NCBI GenBank assembly: GCA_016871535.1
Contig: VHCZ01000026.1
Coordinates: 1-39,646 of the forward strand
DNA from: Verrucomicrobiota bacterium
Lineage (GTDB): Bacteria; Verrucomicrobiota; Verrucomicrobiia; Limisphaerales; SIBE01
Direction: 5' to 3'
Length of the DNA: 39,646 nt
Shown here piece by piece: positions 8,225 to 17,330 of this stretch (positions are counted from its first letter, which is position 1; every line of letters begins with the position of its first letter). A program made the translations under genes and the position numbers. The notes under the pieces are model-generated. The model searched no databases. It saw only the letters and a program-made list of their open reading frames with translations, and had not been told where the DNA came from.

Positions 8225-9463
8225 ATGAAACGCTACCTGGTCGTCGCGGTCCTGTTCGTCCTGTCTCTGATCACCTACATCGACCGCGTCGCCATTTCTT
8301 CTGCCAAAGGGCCGATCGCTTCGGAGCTTTCGCTTTCGGATGCGGACATGGGATGGGTGTTTGGCGCGTTCGCTTTGGGCTATGCCATTGCCCAGGTGCC
8401 TTCGGGCTGGTTTGCGGACCGCTACGGACCGAGGCTGGCTCTTGCGGCTGTGGTCACCGCCTGGAGTCTGCTCACGTGTTTGACCGGCGCCGTGGCCAGC
8501 CTGGGCGTGCTGGTGATGGTTCGTTTTCTTTTCGGAATGGGAGAAGCCGGAGCTTTTCCGGGATGCGCGCGCGCCTTTTACAATTGGCTTCCGGTCGGCG
8601 AACGCGGGCGCGCCAATGGGATCATTTTTTCCGGATCACGACTCGGCGGCGCAATGGCGTTTCCACTGCTGGCCTGGCTGATGGCTGACTGGGGCTGGCG
8701 CATGGCGTTCGTTTGGTTGGGCGCCGTGGGCGTCGTGTGGGCGGTGTTCTGGCTGGGTTGGTTTCGGGATCATCCGCCTGTGCCGGTGGACCCTGCGGAA
8801 AAGGAGGCCGAACCGCAAGCCACTTTCGCCCAGGTTTTCCGCTCCCGAGGGATGGGCCTGGCCATGGTCCAATATTTTGCGGGCAACTTCACCTTCTTCA
8901 TCTGCTTGTCCTGGATGCACCCGTATCTCAAGGAGCATTACAACCTCTCGCAGTCCGAAGCGGCGGGATACGCGATGATCCCGCTGTTGTTTGGAGCCAC
9001 GGCACAATGGATGGCGGGCATCCTGGTCGATGCCATCTATCGGAGCCAACATCGCGCGTGGTCGCGCCGGTTTCCGGCTATCCTTGGATTCATCCTGGCT
9101 GTGATCGGAATGGTGGCGGTCAATCTCGTTCAAAGTCCGGGCGCGGCCGTGGCGTGCTTTGCTCTGGCGACATTTGGCGCGGACATGACGATAAGCCCAA
9201 GTTGGGCTTACTGCGTGGACATCGGCGGAAAAAACTCCGGCGCCGTGTCCGGTTCGATGAACATGATCGGCAACTTCGGGTCTTTCGTCAGTTCCATCGC
9301 GTTTCCCTATCTTTACAAGCTCACCGGAAGCGCCGCCGCCTATTTCGTGACTGCGGCGCTGCTGGATGTGCTGGCGATCATTTGCTGGCTCGGAATGAAA
9401 ACGGGGAAAGTTCCGCGAGGGAGTAACCGACCCGCCATGATCCCTCGACTTACTGATCAGTAA
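8225..9463 (+). CDS. MFS transporter, anion:cation symporter type
   Basis: A 412-aa inner-membrane transporter with about 12 hydrophobic segments and the signatures of the anion:cation symporter branch (hexuronate, glucarate, galactonate and phthalate carriers). These include TYIDRVAIS in helix 1, the loop motif GWFADRYGPR, and GMGEAGAFPGCARAFYNW, typical of ExuT/GudP-like proteins. The likely substrate is a sugar acid or another organic anion taken up with H+ or Na+. The start is ATG 8225 (MKRYLVV); an upstream ATG in the same frame lies in the repeat and would add non-family sequence. The stop codon sits in a perfect 14-bp palindrome (TTACTGATCAGTAA). The preceding amidohydrolase is a possible functional partner. 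Confidence 0.93.
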   Translation: MKRYLVVAVLFVLSLITYIDRVAISSAKGPIASELSLSDADMGWVFGAFALGYAIAQVPSGWFADRYGPRLALAAVVTAWSLLTCLTGAVASLGVLVMVRFLFGMGEAGAFPGCARAFYNWLPVGERGRANGIIFSGSRLGGAMAFPLLAWLMADWGWRMAFVWLGAVGVVWAVFWLGWFRDHPPVPVDPAEKEAEPQATFAQVFRSRGMGLAMVQYFAGNFTFFICLSWMHPYLKEHYNLSQSEAAGYAMIPLLFGATAQWMAGILVDAIYRSQHRAWSRRFPAILGFILAVIGMVAVNLVQSPGAAVACFALATFGADMTISPSWAYCVDIGGKNSGAVSGSMNMIGNFGSFVSSIAFPYLYKLTGSAAAYFVTAALLDVLAIICWLGMKTGKVPRGSNRPAMIPRLTDQ

Positions 9464-9470
9464 CCACGCC

Positions 9471-9957
9471 CTACTTCGCCGAGTTCACGAGGCGGTTGTA
9501 TTTTTTCAGTATCTGCCGGAGCAAGTGGTGCGGAAGGGCGATCACCTTGTGGTTGTCGTTTCAACTGATGAGGCAGCAACGGCGCGTCCGTGGCGACGAC
9601 GACAATGATCGAGCCGGCCTCTTCGCTTTTCAACGCTTCGTCCGTCATTTCCAACCCGACCGGCACGCCGGCGATGGAAAGTTGCTGCCGCGTGCCGTGA
9701 TTGCATTGCGCCAGGACGCCGACCACGTAGCCGCCGGATTTCTCATCCAGTTTTCTCGAGGAAGTGCCGATGCCGCCTCTGAAACCGTGGCAAACCATGC
9801 CGATGCCGCCGCCGACATTGCCTTCGGCCGCGGGGCCGGACTTCGCATTATCGAGCGCGGCGAACACATGCTCGGGCTTGACGTGAAAGCCGTTGACGTC
9901 GTTGAGCCGGCCATCAAACGTTTCCGCCACCACCGGCAGCGCCCACGGCTGCGGCAT
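9471..9957 (-). pseudogene. Remnant of P1-family (DmpA-like, S58) aminopeptidase
   Basis: The minus strand encodes the central part of a DmpA-like self-processing aminopeptidase: PVVAETFDGRLNDVNGFHV, GGIGMVCHGFRGGIGTSSRK and EEAGSIIVVVATDAPLLPHQ. The Gly-Ser before IIVVVATDAP is where this family normally self-cleaves. Directly after PHQLKR (about 9559) the frame changes and continues as DNHKVIALPHHLLRQILKKY to a stop at 9471, which matches the family's last residues. So about 70 codons are missing and the frame is shifted. The N-terminal half is also absent: homology stops near 9957, where an unrelated addiction-module fragment begins on the other strand. Family members are about 350-380 aa. 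This is a decayed gene. Confidence 0.78.
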
Positions 9958-9989
9958 GCCGCCGCGCTTTAAGCGCCACGCAATGGTGG

Positions 9990-10202
9990 GCGCTGGCTCT
10001 CGGTGAGAGCGAGAGGGCCCGTCTGGCGGTTTCGCTGATCGAGACGCTTTCGCCAGAAGTCGAGATTTCGGATGAGGAGGTCTTGCGACGTGATGCCGAC
10101 CTGGACAGCGGGCGGACTGAGGAGATTTCGCACGAAGAATTTGTCCGGCGAGTCGTCGTTAAATTATCCTTTTTGGCGAATCCTGATTGCGGCATAAGGT
10201 AA
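9990..10202 (+). pseudogene. Addiction-module component (TIGR02574-like), 5'-truncated
   Basis: The open frame encodes ALALGESERARLAVSLIETL and then RRDADLDSGRTEEISHEEFV, ending at TAA 10200-10202. This is the typical body and tail of the small 'putative addiction module component' family (about 65-75 aa). There is no in-frame start: upstream codons read LSATQWW and run straight into the truncated aminopeptidase on the opposite strand. The gene seems to have lost its first few residues at a rearrangement junction near 9970-9990. No partner toxin gene is adjacent. It lies only 15 bases before the DUF1549/DUF1553 gene. Confidence 0.65.
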
Positions 10203-10217
10203 GGCACACTGACGACC

Positions 10218-13094
10218 ATGAGTGCGCCGATCTTTACGACCAAGACTCTGCTGCCCGCTGTGCTGGTGGCGATGTTATCCACGCTCGCCGAGAGTTCATC
10301 CGTGGCGGCGGACGCTTCCCAACCCGCTTCCGCAACCCAACAGAAATGGAGCGAGCACTGGGCGTTCAAGGCGCCCGTCCGTCCGAGAGTTCCCGAAGTG
10401 CGAAACAAGGATTGGATTCGCACCTCCGTGGACAACTTCATCCTCACGCGATTAGAGAAGGACGGACTCCAGCCTTCGCCTGAAGCCGACAAAATCACTC
10501 TGCTCCGCCGTCTGAGCCTCGATTTGCTCGGCTTGCCGCCGACGATTCAAGAAGTTGATGGGTTTCTGGCGGACGAACGCGACGGCGCTTACGACAGACA
10601 AGTCGAGCGGCTGCTGAATTCGCCGCACTACGGCGAGCGCTGGGGCCGGCATTGGCTGGACGCCGCGCGGTATGCGGATTCCGACGGCTTCGAGAAGGAC
10701 AAACCTCGGTTCATCTGGGCGTATCGCGATTGGGTCGTCAATGCGTTCAATCGCGACGTGCCGTACGACCGGTTCGTCATTGAGCAGGTCGCGGGCGATC
10801 AGTTGCCGAATCCGACTCAGGACCATCTGGTGGCGACGGGATTTCTTCGCAACGCCATGCTCAATGAAGAAGGCGGTGTCGATCCCGAACAGTTCCGGAT
10901 GGAAGCCATGTTCGATCGCATGGATTGCATCGGCAAAAGTGTTCTCGGCCTGACGATTCAATGCGCGCAGTGCCACGATCACAAATACGATCCGATCAAG
11001 CAGGAGGATTACTACCGGCTGTTCGCCTTCTTGAACAACGATCACGAGGCCTCGCTCATCGCTTACAATTCCCAGGAGCACATGCAGATCGCCAACCTCA
11101 CACGGCAATTGCGCGACCTCGAAGCCGGCCTGCGCCATACCACCCCCGATTGGCTCGAACGGATGAATGAATGGGAGGACACGGTCAAGAGCGATCAGCC
11201 CGAATGGATCGTCCTGCGGTGCGTCAATGCCGGAGACAATGGCGAGAGATTTTATTACTACGAGGACGGGTCCATCCGCGCCGCCAGTTACGCGCCGACG
11301 AAGTGGACGGCTCATTTTCGCGGGACGAACAATCTGCCCGTCATCGGCGCGTTCCGTCTGGAGCAACTGCCCGATCCGAATTTGCCGTGCAACGGCCCGG
11401 GCCGTTCGATCAAAGGCATGGCGGCCTTGAGCGAATTCAAAGTCGAAGTGGCGTTTCCGAATTCAACCAACAAGCTGCAAGTGAAGTTCGCCAAAGCAAC
11501 GGCGGACTTCAGCAACGCAGAGAAGCCGCTGGAAGCGGAATTCAGCGATCGCTCCGAAAAGCAGCGCGTTTATGGACCCGTCCAAATGGCAATTGATGGA
11601 AACGCGGACACGGCCTGGGGCATTGACGCCGGGCCAGGCCGCCGCAATCAAGCGCGCAAGGCGGTCTTCCTTCCTGAAAAGCCGCTCACGTTCACGAACG
11701 CCGTCGAACTCAATGTTCGCCTTCAGCAAAACCACGGCGGCTGGAACTCGGACGATAACCAAAATCACAATCTCGGCCGGTTCCGGATCAGCGTCTCCAG
11801 CTCGACAAATGCGGTGGCCGATCCACTGCCGGCGTCGGTGCGTGAGATTTTCAAGGCGCCGCGCGAACAGAGGACACCCGCGCAAGTGGCCGCCGTCTTC
11901 AGTTACTGGCGGACGACCGTGCCTGAATTCAACGAGACCAACGAGAAAATCGAGGCGCTGTGGCAGCGGTGGCCGCAGGGCACGCCAACGCTCACCTTTC
12001 AGGCTCGCGAGGGGCGAGGCCCTGGCGATGCGCCGAGAACCACGCACATGTTCAAGCGCGGCGATTGGCTGAAGCCCGGCGACGAAGTGGCGTACGGTGT
12101 GCCGAGATTTCTGCATCCCTTGCCCGAGAAGGCGGATGGTTCGCGGCTGACGCTGGCAAAGTGGCTGGTGGATCGGAAATCGCCGACCACGGCGCGCGTG
12201 TTCGTGAACCGCGTTTGGCAGGCCTACTTCGGCACGGGTCTGGTGGCGACGCCGGAAGACTTCGGTGTTCGTTGCGATGATCCGTCACACCCGGAACTGC
12301 TCGACTGGCTCGCGTGCGAATTCATGGATTCGGGGTGGAAGGTTAAATCGTTACATCGGTTAATCGTTACATCGGCAACGTATCGGCAGTCTTCTCACGC
12401 TACGCCGGAGTTGAATGCGAAAGACCCGTACAACCGGCGCTTGGCTCGCGGACCGCGGTTCCGCGTCGAGGCTGAGATCGTTCGCGATATTGCGCTGGCG
12501 GCCAGCGGGCTGCTGAATCCGACGCTGGGCGGACGCAGCGTGTACCCGCCGGCGCCGGATTTCCTGTTCCAACCGCCCGCGAGTTATGGTCCTAAAGTTT
12601 GGAAGGAAGAAACCGGGCCGGATCGGTACCGCCGCGGGCTGTACGTCTTCAAGTTCCGTTCAGTGCCCTATCCCATGCTCCAGACGTTCGACGCGCCGAA
12701 TGGCGATTTCTCCTGTGTCCGCCGCCAGCGTTCCAACACGCCGCTCCAGGCGCTGACAACGTTGAACGAAACCGTGTTCATGGAATGCGCCCAGGCGCTG
12801 GCGCGAAGGGCAATTGACGAGGGTGGGAAAACCGAGGCAGAGCGGATGGCCTACGCGTTTCGCAGAACACTCGGCCGCGCGCCGACCGACGACGAACAGC
12901 AGGAGTTGCTCGCGCTTCTCGAAGAGCAAAAGCGCCACATCGCGGAAGGCTGGGTTAATCCGCTGGAACTCGCCACCGGCAAGAACGAAGTCCCGGCGAA
13001 CTTGCCGAAAGGCGTGACGCCCGCGCAACTCGCCGCTTACGCGAGCGTCTCTCGAGTCCTGTTAAATCTGGACGAAACGATCACGAAGGACTGA
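10218..13094 (+). CDS. DUF1549/DUF1553 secreted protein
   Basis: 958 aa. A cleavable signal peptide is likely (residues 1-31, hydrophobic core TLLPAVLVAMLSTLA). There is no PSCyt1 domain. DUF1549 spans about residues 45-290: HWAFKAPVRP, TSVDNFILTRLEKDG, ERWGRHWLDAARYADSDGFE, and a CxxCH motif CAQCH (residues 249-253), which could bind heme or metal. A variable central part (300-630) separates it from DUF1553 (about 642-930; TARVFVNRVWQAYFGTGLV, QALTTLNETVFMECAQALARR). It normally pairs with a DUF1501 gene; here the DUF1501 gene (14627) follows after four interposed genes. The start gives a good signal peptide, and AAGG lies upstream of it. Confidence 0.93.
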   Translation: MSAPIFTTKTLLPAVLVAMLSTLAESSSVAADASQPASATQQKWSEHWAFKAPVRPRVPEVRNKDWIRTSVDNFILTRLEKDGLQPSPEADKITLLRRLSLDLLGLPPTIQEVDGFLADERDGAYDRQVERLLNSPHYGERWGRHWLDAARYADSDGFEKDKPRFIWAYRDWVVNAFNRDVPYDRFVIEQVAGDQLPNPTQDHLVATGFLRNAMLNEEGGVDPEQFRMEAMFDRMDCIGKSVLGLTIQCAQCHDHKYDPIKQEDYYRLFAFLNNDHEASLIAYNSQEHMQIANLTRQLRDLEAGLRHTTPDWLERMNEWEDTVKSDQPEWIVLRCVNAGDNGERFYYYEDGSIRAASYAPTKWTAHFRGTNNLPVIGAFRLEQLPDPNLPCNGPGRSIKGMAALSEFKVEVAFPNSTNKLQVKFAKATADFSNAEKPLEAEFSDRSEKQRVYGPVQMAIDGNADTAWGIDAGPGRRNQARKAVFLPEKPLTFTNAVELNVRLQQNHGGWNSDDNQNHNLGRFRISVSSSTNAVADPLPASVREIFKAPREQRTPAQVAAVFSYWRTTVPEFNETNEKIEALWQRWPQGTPTLTFQAREGRGPGDAPRTTHMFKRGDWLKPGDEVAYGVPRFLHPLPEKADGSRLTLAKWLVDRKSPTTARVFVNRVWQAYFGTGLVATPEDFGVRCDDPSHPELLDWLACEFMDSGWKVKSLHRLIVTSATYRQSSHATPELNAKDPYNRRLARGPRFRVEAEIVRDIALAASGLLNPTLGGRSVYPPAPDFLFQPPASYGPKVWKEETGPDRYRRGLYVFKFRSVPYPMLQTFDAPNGDFSCVRRQRSNTPLQALTTLNETVFMECAQALARRAIDEGGKTEAERMAYAFRRTLGRAPTDDEQQELLALLEEQKRHIAEGWVNPLELATGKNEVPANLPKGVTPAQLAAYASVSRVLLNLDETITKD

Positions 13095-13110
13095 GGGATG
13101 GCCCTGCTGG

Positions 13111-14034
13111 ATGACCGACACCGACCAACTGCTCTTCTACGAGGACCTGGTGCGAAAACTCCGGGCGCGCGGGGTCATCTGCGCCATCACGAGCGGGCTG
13201 GCTTGCGTTCATTACGGTGTCGCGGAAACGACTCAGGATTGCGATTTGCTTTGTCACCCCGGTTCGTTTCCCGTGTTGCTCGACTTGCTGGCCGAAACCA
13301 AGATCGACGGCCAGCCCTGCCATTATCGCGGCAACATCAGTCCGCCCCTGGATGCCCGCTGGCATCACGGCGGGTGGATCAGCCATTTTCAATGGGACAC
13401 GCAGCCCAATGTCACGACGCTGGACGTCTTCGGGCACGCGTTGCGTGAATCTTCGCCGTGGCCGCAGGACATCTTCGGTTTATACGCCGGCGCGCACACG
13501 GTGGCGGCAATGAAGCGCACCAATCGCGATAAGGACTGGGCGTTCGTGACTGCCCTCGGAGTGCGGATGATTGAGGCGGACGATGAACGCGGCTGGCTGC
13601 ACATCTTCGAAGCCGACACCTTGCTGGAGATGCTGGAGGAACATCGCTGCCCGCGGGACCTTGCGGCCAGCCGTCCGGCTCTAGCCCTCGCGCTGAAGAA
13701 CGATACTCAGCTCGCCGGCGCCCTTAACGCGGAGCGAAAACTGTGGGAAGAACTCGATCGCCGGCGCATTCATATCCTTCAGCATCACCTTCGCGCCTAC
13801 GTTTCTGCTGTGCGAAGGGCGCGTGCAGGAAAGGCGCTACCGCTCAAACCGGAACACGCCGTGCGCGTGGAGTGCGCCGGCCTGCATCTGCCGGAAAACC
13901 CGCTGAAGACGTATGGCCTGCAAAAATACTTTGCCGAAGCCAAAGCCGCGCTGGTCGAATCCAGTCTGGTTCCTGAGAACGCGTTGACCTGGCTGCCAGA
14001 CGTGATGATATACTTCGAGTGGTTGAACACATGA
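13111..14034 (+). CDS. Nucleotidyltransferase-fold protein of unknown role
   Basis: 307 aa. The N-terminal 50 residues resemble the nucleotidyltransferase superfamily core: SGLACVHYGV (a Gly-Ser/Gly-Leu loop after a helix) followed by TQDCDLLC, where D43 and D45 form a DxD pair of the kind seen in AbiEii/MNT-type enzymes. The rest is unfamiliar: a Trp- and His-rich middle (HHGGWISHFQWDTQPN) and a basic C-terminal third. Transfer of a nucleotide to a protein or RNA partner would fit the fold but is an inference. The stop overlaps the start of the next gene (ATGA at 14031), so translation is probably coupled. The gene sits between members of a DUF1549/DUF1501 pair, as if inserted. Confidence 0.8.
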   Translation: MTDTDQLLFYEDLVRKLRARGVICAITSGLACVHYGVAETTQDCDLLCHPGSFPVLLDLLAETKIDGQPCHYRGNISPPLDARWHHGGWISHFQWDTQPNVTTLDVFGHALRESSPWPQDIFGLYAGAHTVAAMKRTNRDKDWAFVTALGVRMIEADDERGWLHIFEADTLLEMLEEHRCPRDLAASRPALALALKNDTQLAGALNAERKLWEELDRRRIHILQHHLRAYVSAVRRARAGKALPLKPEHAVRVECAGLHLPENPLKTYGLQKYFAEAKAALVESSLVPENALTWLPDVMIYFEWLNT

Positions 14035-14267
14035 AGCGAGCCCCGCTGACATATCGGTTGCCCCCGTGGACCAAAGAACAGCTCGCGCGCATCCGCGAAA
14101 TCGAGCGCGACTACCATGTGCGAGCCTTCGGCGAAGAACTGGCGCGGGTCAATCTGGATATGACCAAAGAGGAGCGGCATCGTTATCTGGCCTGGATGCG
14201 CAAAACCGCTCGCGCCCACGGCGTGAAGATCGGGCGAAGCCGTCCGCCTTATGGAGACGAGTCATGA
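14031..14267 (+). CDS. Small charged protein, partner of nucleotidyltransferase-like gene
   Basis: 78 aa from the ATG that overlaps the stop of the upstream gene by four bases (MKRAPLTYRL). It is rich in Arg and Glu, with a long predicted helix (WTKEQLARIREIERDYHVRA) and no signal peptide or known motif. Its size, charge and tight coupling to a nucleotidyltransferase-fold gene resemble the small partner of a toxin-antitoxin or substrate-enzyme pair, but no family was recognised. An in-frame start 12 bases upstream would put the N-terminus inside the previous gene and is less likely. Confidence 0.7.
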   Translation: MKRAPLTYRLPPWTKEQLARIREIERDYHVRAFGEELARVNLDMTKEERHRYLAWMRKTARAHGVKIGRSRPPYGDES

Positions 14268-14401
14268 ACTGCCGTGACCATTGCCAGGATGTGAACTGGA
14301 GTGCCCTGTTTGGTTTCGAGTTTGCGGCTTCGCGTGAAATGGCGCCGCCGTTGACCGGTTCAATCCGCACCGATATCTTGGCACCAAATGAAATACGCTA
14401 A
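14264..14401 (+). CDS. Possible 45-aa protein
   Basis: An ORF of 45 codons whose ATG overlaps the stop of the 78-aa gene (TCATGA), ending just inside the next gene. The peptide (MNCRDHCQDVNWSALFGFEF at the start) has no recognisable motif. The only support is the overlapping start/stop, and such overlaps arise by chance. It may simply be the spacer between two real genes. Confidence 0.3.
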   Translation: MNCRDHCQDVNWSALFGFEFAASREMAPPLTGSIRTDILAPNEIR

Positions 14402-14630
14402 GGTCCATTTTCCTTCGCGCGAAGTGTCGGCTAAGGCTCTGCATGGTCTCATGTTGCGCGGCAAGATCGTTGGGCTGCGAAACCGGACTTTTATTGTTCC
14501 CGATCCAGCGCTGGCATGGCTCGACTCTGAAAAGCTGCCCTGCGAATTGGTCGCTCACATGAACCAGGACGATGTCGTTCAAACGCTACGAGATAACCAT
14601 CGATCTAACCTAGACCGCTCTTGGCCATGA
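14388..14630 (+). CDS. Small conserved-looking protein (80 aa)
   Basis: 80 aa beginning [20 protein letters not shown], with a basic strand-helix start, a [20 protein letters not shown] centre and a VVQTLRDN helix near the end. The composition is that of a real small globular protein. I associate similar sequences with small uncharacterised verrucomicrobial proteins found beside nucleotidyltransferase-like genes, but cannot verify that here. The stop overlaps the start of the DUF1501 gene (ATGA at 14627), giving translational coupling. It could be a toxin-antitoxin component. Confidence 0.6.
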   Translation: MKYAKVHFPSREVSAKALHGLMLRGKIVGLRNRTFIVPDPALAWLDSEKLPCELVAHMNQDDVVQTLRDNHRSNLDRSWP

Positions 14631-16060
14631 ACTGCCAATCCCACCTCTATCGAGGACAAGATCCGAAACTCGTGACGCGCCGCTGGTTTTTCCAGCAATG
14701 CGGCGTTGGCCTGGGCGCGATCGCCCTCGGCCATTCGTTCCGCGAGAGCGGCTGGGCTGCGCCTGCCGCACTGAATCCGCTCGCGCCGAAGCAACCGCAC
14801 TACGTTCCGAGAGCCAAACGAGTCATTTACCTCTTTATGGCCGGCGCGCCGAGCCATCTGGAGTTGTTCGACTATAAGCCCGAACTCGCCGCTTGGAATG
14901 GCAAGCTTCCGCCCGCGGACCTGGTGAAGGACTACCGCGCGGCGTTCATTAACCCCAGCTCGAAGCTGCTCGGACCGAAATTCAAATTCGGCAAGCGCGG
15001 CCAATGCGGCGCGGAACTCTCCGAACTTCTCCCTTACCTCGGCCAGATCGTCGATGACCTCGCCATCGTGAAGTCGATGCACACCGACGCATTCAATCAT
15101 GCGCCCGGCCAAATTCAGATGAACACCGGTTCGCAGCAATTCGGCCGGCCGAGCCTGGGCGCCTGGGCGAGCTATGGCCTGGGCAGCGAGACGCAGGATT
15201 TGCCGGCGTTCGTGGTTTTCAGCACGGGCTCTAAAGGGCCGAGCGGCGGCGCGTCCAATTGGGGCGCGGGCTTTCTGCCATCGGTCTATCAAGGCGTGCT
15301 GTTCCGCAGCGTCGGTGATCCGGTCCTTTATCTTTCCAATCCCAAAGGCGTGGACCAAACCCTTCAGCGCAATTCGCTCGACGCCATCAAACGGTTGAAC
15401 CAAAAACGCCTCGACGTCGTGGGCGATCCGGAAATTGCCACGCGCATCAATTCGTTCGAGCTGGCGTATCGAATGCAGCTCACCGCGCCGGAGCTGATGG
15501 ATATCACCAAAGAGCCGAAACATATTCTGGACATGTACGGCGCGGAACCGGGCAAAGGCACGTACGCGAACGCTTGCTTGCTTGCCCGCCGGCTCGTCGA
15601 GCATGGCGTCCGCTTCGTGGAGATTTTCCATGAAGCATGGGATCAACATGGCAACTTGAAGCGAGACCTCGAACGAAATTGCCGCGACACGGACAAACCC
15701 AGCGCCGCGTTGATTGCCGACCTCAAGCAACGCGGTCTGCTGGATGACACGCTGGTGATCTGGGGCGGCGAGTTCGGTCGCACGCCGATGGTCCAAGGCG
15801 GAGACGACGGACGGGATCATCACCCGAACTGCTTCACGATGTGGCTGGCGGGCGGCGGCGTGAAGCCCGGCCTCACTCTCGGCGAATCGGATCAATTCGG
15901 TTTTAACGCCACCGTCGATAAAGTCCACGTCAATGATCTGCACGCCACAATTCTCCATCTGCTCGGCTTTGATCACACGAAGTTGACCTATCGTTTCCAA
16001 GGCCGCGACTTCCGCCTGACGGATGTGGCCGGTGAAGTTGTCGGAAAACTTCTCGCGTGA
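14627..16060 (+). CDS. DUF1501 protein with Tat-like signal
   Basis: 477 aa. The start at ATG 14627 ([10 protein letters not shown]) is preferred over a TTG two codons earlier. The N-terminus has a twin-arginine-like [10 protein letters not shown] (residues 17-26), so export is likely. Family features: [20 protein letters not shown] near residue 65, GGEFGRTPM and DHHPNCF near residue 385-400, and [18 protein letters not shown] then [11 protein letters not shown] at the end. It is the expected partner of the DUF1549/DUF1553 gene at 10218-13094, separated from it by about 1.5 kb of interposed small genes. Compared with the DUF1501 protein at 865-2310 it has the same architecture but is diverged, so the two pairs are not a recent duplication. 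Confidence 0.93.
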   Translation: MNCQSHLYRGQDPKLVTRRWFFQQCGVGLGAIALGHSFRESGWAAPAALNPLAPKQPHYVPRAKRVIYLFMAGAPSHLELFDYKPELAAWNGKLPPADLVKDYRAAFINPSSKLLGPKFKFGKRGQCGAELSELLPYLGQIVDDLAIVKSMHTDAFNHAPGQIQMNTGSQQFGRPSLGAWASYGLGSETQDLPAFVVFSTGSKGPSGGASNWGAGFLPSVYQGVLFRSVGDPVLYLSNPKGVDQTLQRNSLDAIKRLNQKRLDVVGDPEIATRINSFELAYRMQLTAPELMDITKEPKHILDMYGAEPGKGTYANACLLARRLVEHGVRFVEIFHEAWDQHGNLKRDLERNCRDTDKPSAALIADLKQRGLLDDTLVIWGGEFGRTPMVQGGDDGRDHHPNCFTMWLAGGGVKPGLTLGESDQFGFNATVDKVHVNDLHATILHLLGFDHTKLTYRFQGRDFRLTDVAGEVVGKLLA

Positions 16061-16115
16061 CGCCGATTTCGTGGCAGGGCTGTGCTGCTGCACAGCCGTG
16101 TTCTGGCATTATAAT

Positions 16116-17330
16116 ATGAAAACTCCTCGTCGCTCCTTTCTTGCCGCTGGTCTGGGGGTGAGTTTGATCTCAGTCCTCAGTCCCAAGCCTCAAGCTGCCG
16201 CCGTCAAAACGAAGTTACCTGCCAAAGGACTTAAGAAAGCCGATCTGCCAACGCCTGCACTGCTGGTCGATCTCGACCTATTTGAGGCGAACGTCAGATT
16301 CCTCGCCGAGCATTGCAAGCAAGCCGGCTGCGGGTTTCGCCCGCACGCCAAAACCCACAAATGCCCGGAGATTGCGCGGCGGCAAATGGCTGCTGGCGCG
16401 CGGGGCATCTGCGTCGCGACCGTGCCGGAAGCCGAGGCGATGGTGGCGGCTGGAATTTCCGGCGTCCACCTGACTTCGCCCATCGTGGATCAGAACAAGA
16501 TCGGTCGCATGATCGACCTGGCACGCAAGGGTCGCGGACTCATGCTGGCCGTCGGACACGCGCGCGAGGTCGCGTTGCTCGCGGAAGCCGCCGAACATCG
16601 CGGCGTCAGTCTTGACCTTTTGATCGACATCGATGTGGGCGATCGGCGCACGGGAATCTTGCCTGGTCAACCGGCGCTGGAACTGGCCCGCCAGATCGCG
16701 AAATGCCGGCGGCTGCGCTTGCGCGGGACGCAGGCTTATTCCGGCGCTTCCACGCATGTGCGCGGTTTTGCCGAACGCGAAAAGACTTCCCGAGGCGTTT
16801 TGGCAAAGGCCGTTGAAACCCGCAGTCTGCTGAGCAAGGAAGGCTTCGACATGGGGATTCTGTCGGGCGGCAGCACCGGCACTTACAACATCGACGCCGG
16901 CACGTTGACCGAACTGCAGGTCGGTTCTTACGTCTTCATGGATGTGAACTACCGCGTGATCGGCGGCAAGAACGGGAGCGAGACCTATACGGATTTTCAT
17001 CCCAGCCTGACTGTCCTCACGACGGTCGTGAATGCCACGCACTCGGATCAAGTTTCCGTGGATGCCGGCATCAAGGCGTTTGCCACCGATGTTCAGGAAA
17101 AGCCGGAACCCAGATCGTGGCCGGGCATTTCTTATCGGCGGTTTGGAGATGAATTCGGCGCGATCACAGTCGCGCCCGGCGCGAAGCTGCCGCAGATTGG
17201 AGACCGGCTGGAGTTCATCGTGTCGCACTGCGATCCCACGGTGAATCTTTACGACCGCATCTACGCCACGCGCGGCGACAAGGTGGAAGAGATCTGGCCC
17301 ATTGCCGCTCGCCGGGAGTTCGCCGGCTGA
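16116..17330 (+). CDS. D-threonine aldolase-like PLP enzyme (DSD1/alanine racemase N fold), Tat-exported
   Basis: 404 aa. The N-terminus MKTPRRSFLAAGLGVSLISV carries a twin-arginine motif, unusual for this enzyme class and pointing to export. The mature part begins with LPTPALLVDLDLFEANV and RPHAKTHK, where Lys79 is the expected PLP lysine of the alanine-racemase-like barrel. SGGSTGTYN binds the phosphate, and the C-terminal domain ends with the metal pair H371/D373 (SHCDPTVNLYD). The likely reaction is retro-aldol cleavage of D-threonine or a D-3-hydroxy amino acid to glycine and an aldehyde, or a dehydratase variant. The start at 16116 gives the Tat motif; an open frame further upstream is not supported. 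It is 55 bases after the DUF1501 gene. Confidence 0.9.
   Translation: MKTPRRSFLAAGLGVSLISVLSPKPQAAAVKTKLPAKGLKKADLPTPALLVDLDLFEANVRFLAEHCKQAGCGFRPHAKTHKCPEIARRQMAAGARGICVATVPEAEAMVAAGISGVHLTSPIVDQNKIGRMIDLARKGRGLMLAVGHAREVALLAEAAEHRGVSLDLLIDIDVGDRRTGILPGQPALELARQIAKCRRLRLRGTQAYSGASTHVRGFAEREKTSRGVLAKAVETRSLLSKEGFDMGILSGGSTGTYNIDAGTLTELQVGSYVFMDVNYRVIGGKNGSETYTDFHPSLTVLTTVVNATHSDQVSVDAGIKAFATDVQEKPEPRSWPGISYRRFGDEFGAITVAPGAKLPQIGDRLEFIVSHCDPTVNLYDRIYATRGDKVEEIWPIAARREFAG

Noticed and set aside
9450-9463. Perfect 14-bp palindrome TTACTGATCAGTAA at the end of the MFS gene
   Set aside because: Short enough to occur by chance. A partial match at about 17468 is the only recurrence, and the flanks do not match.
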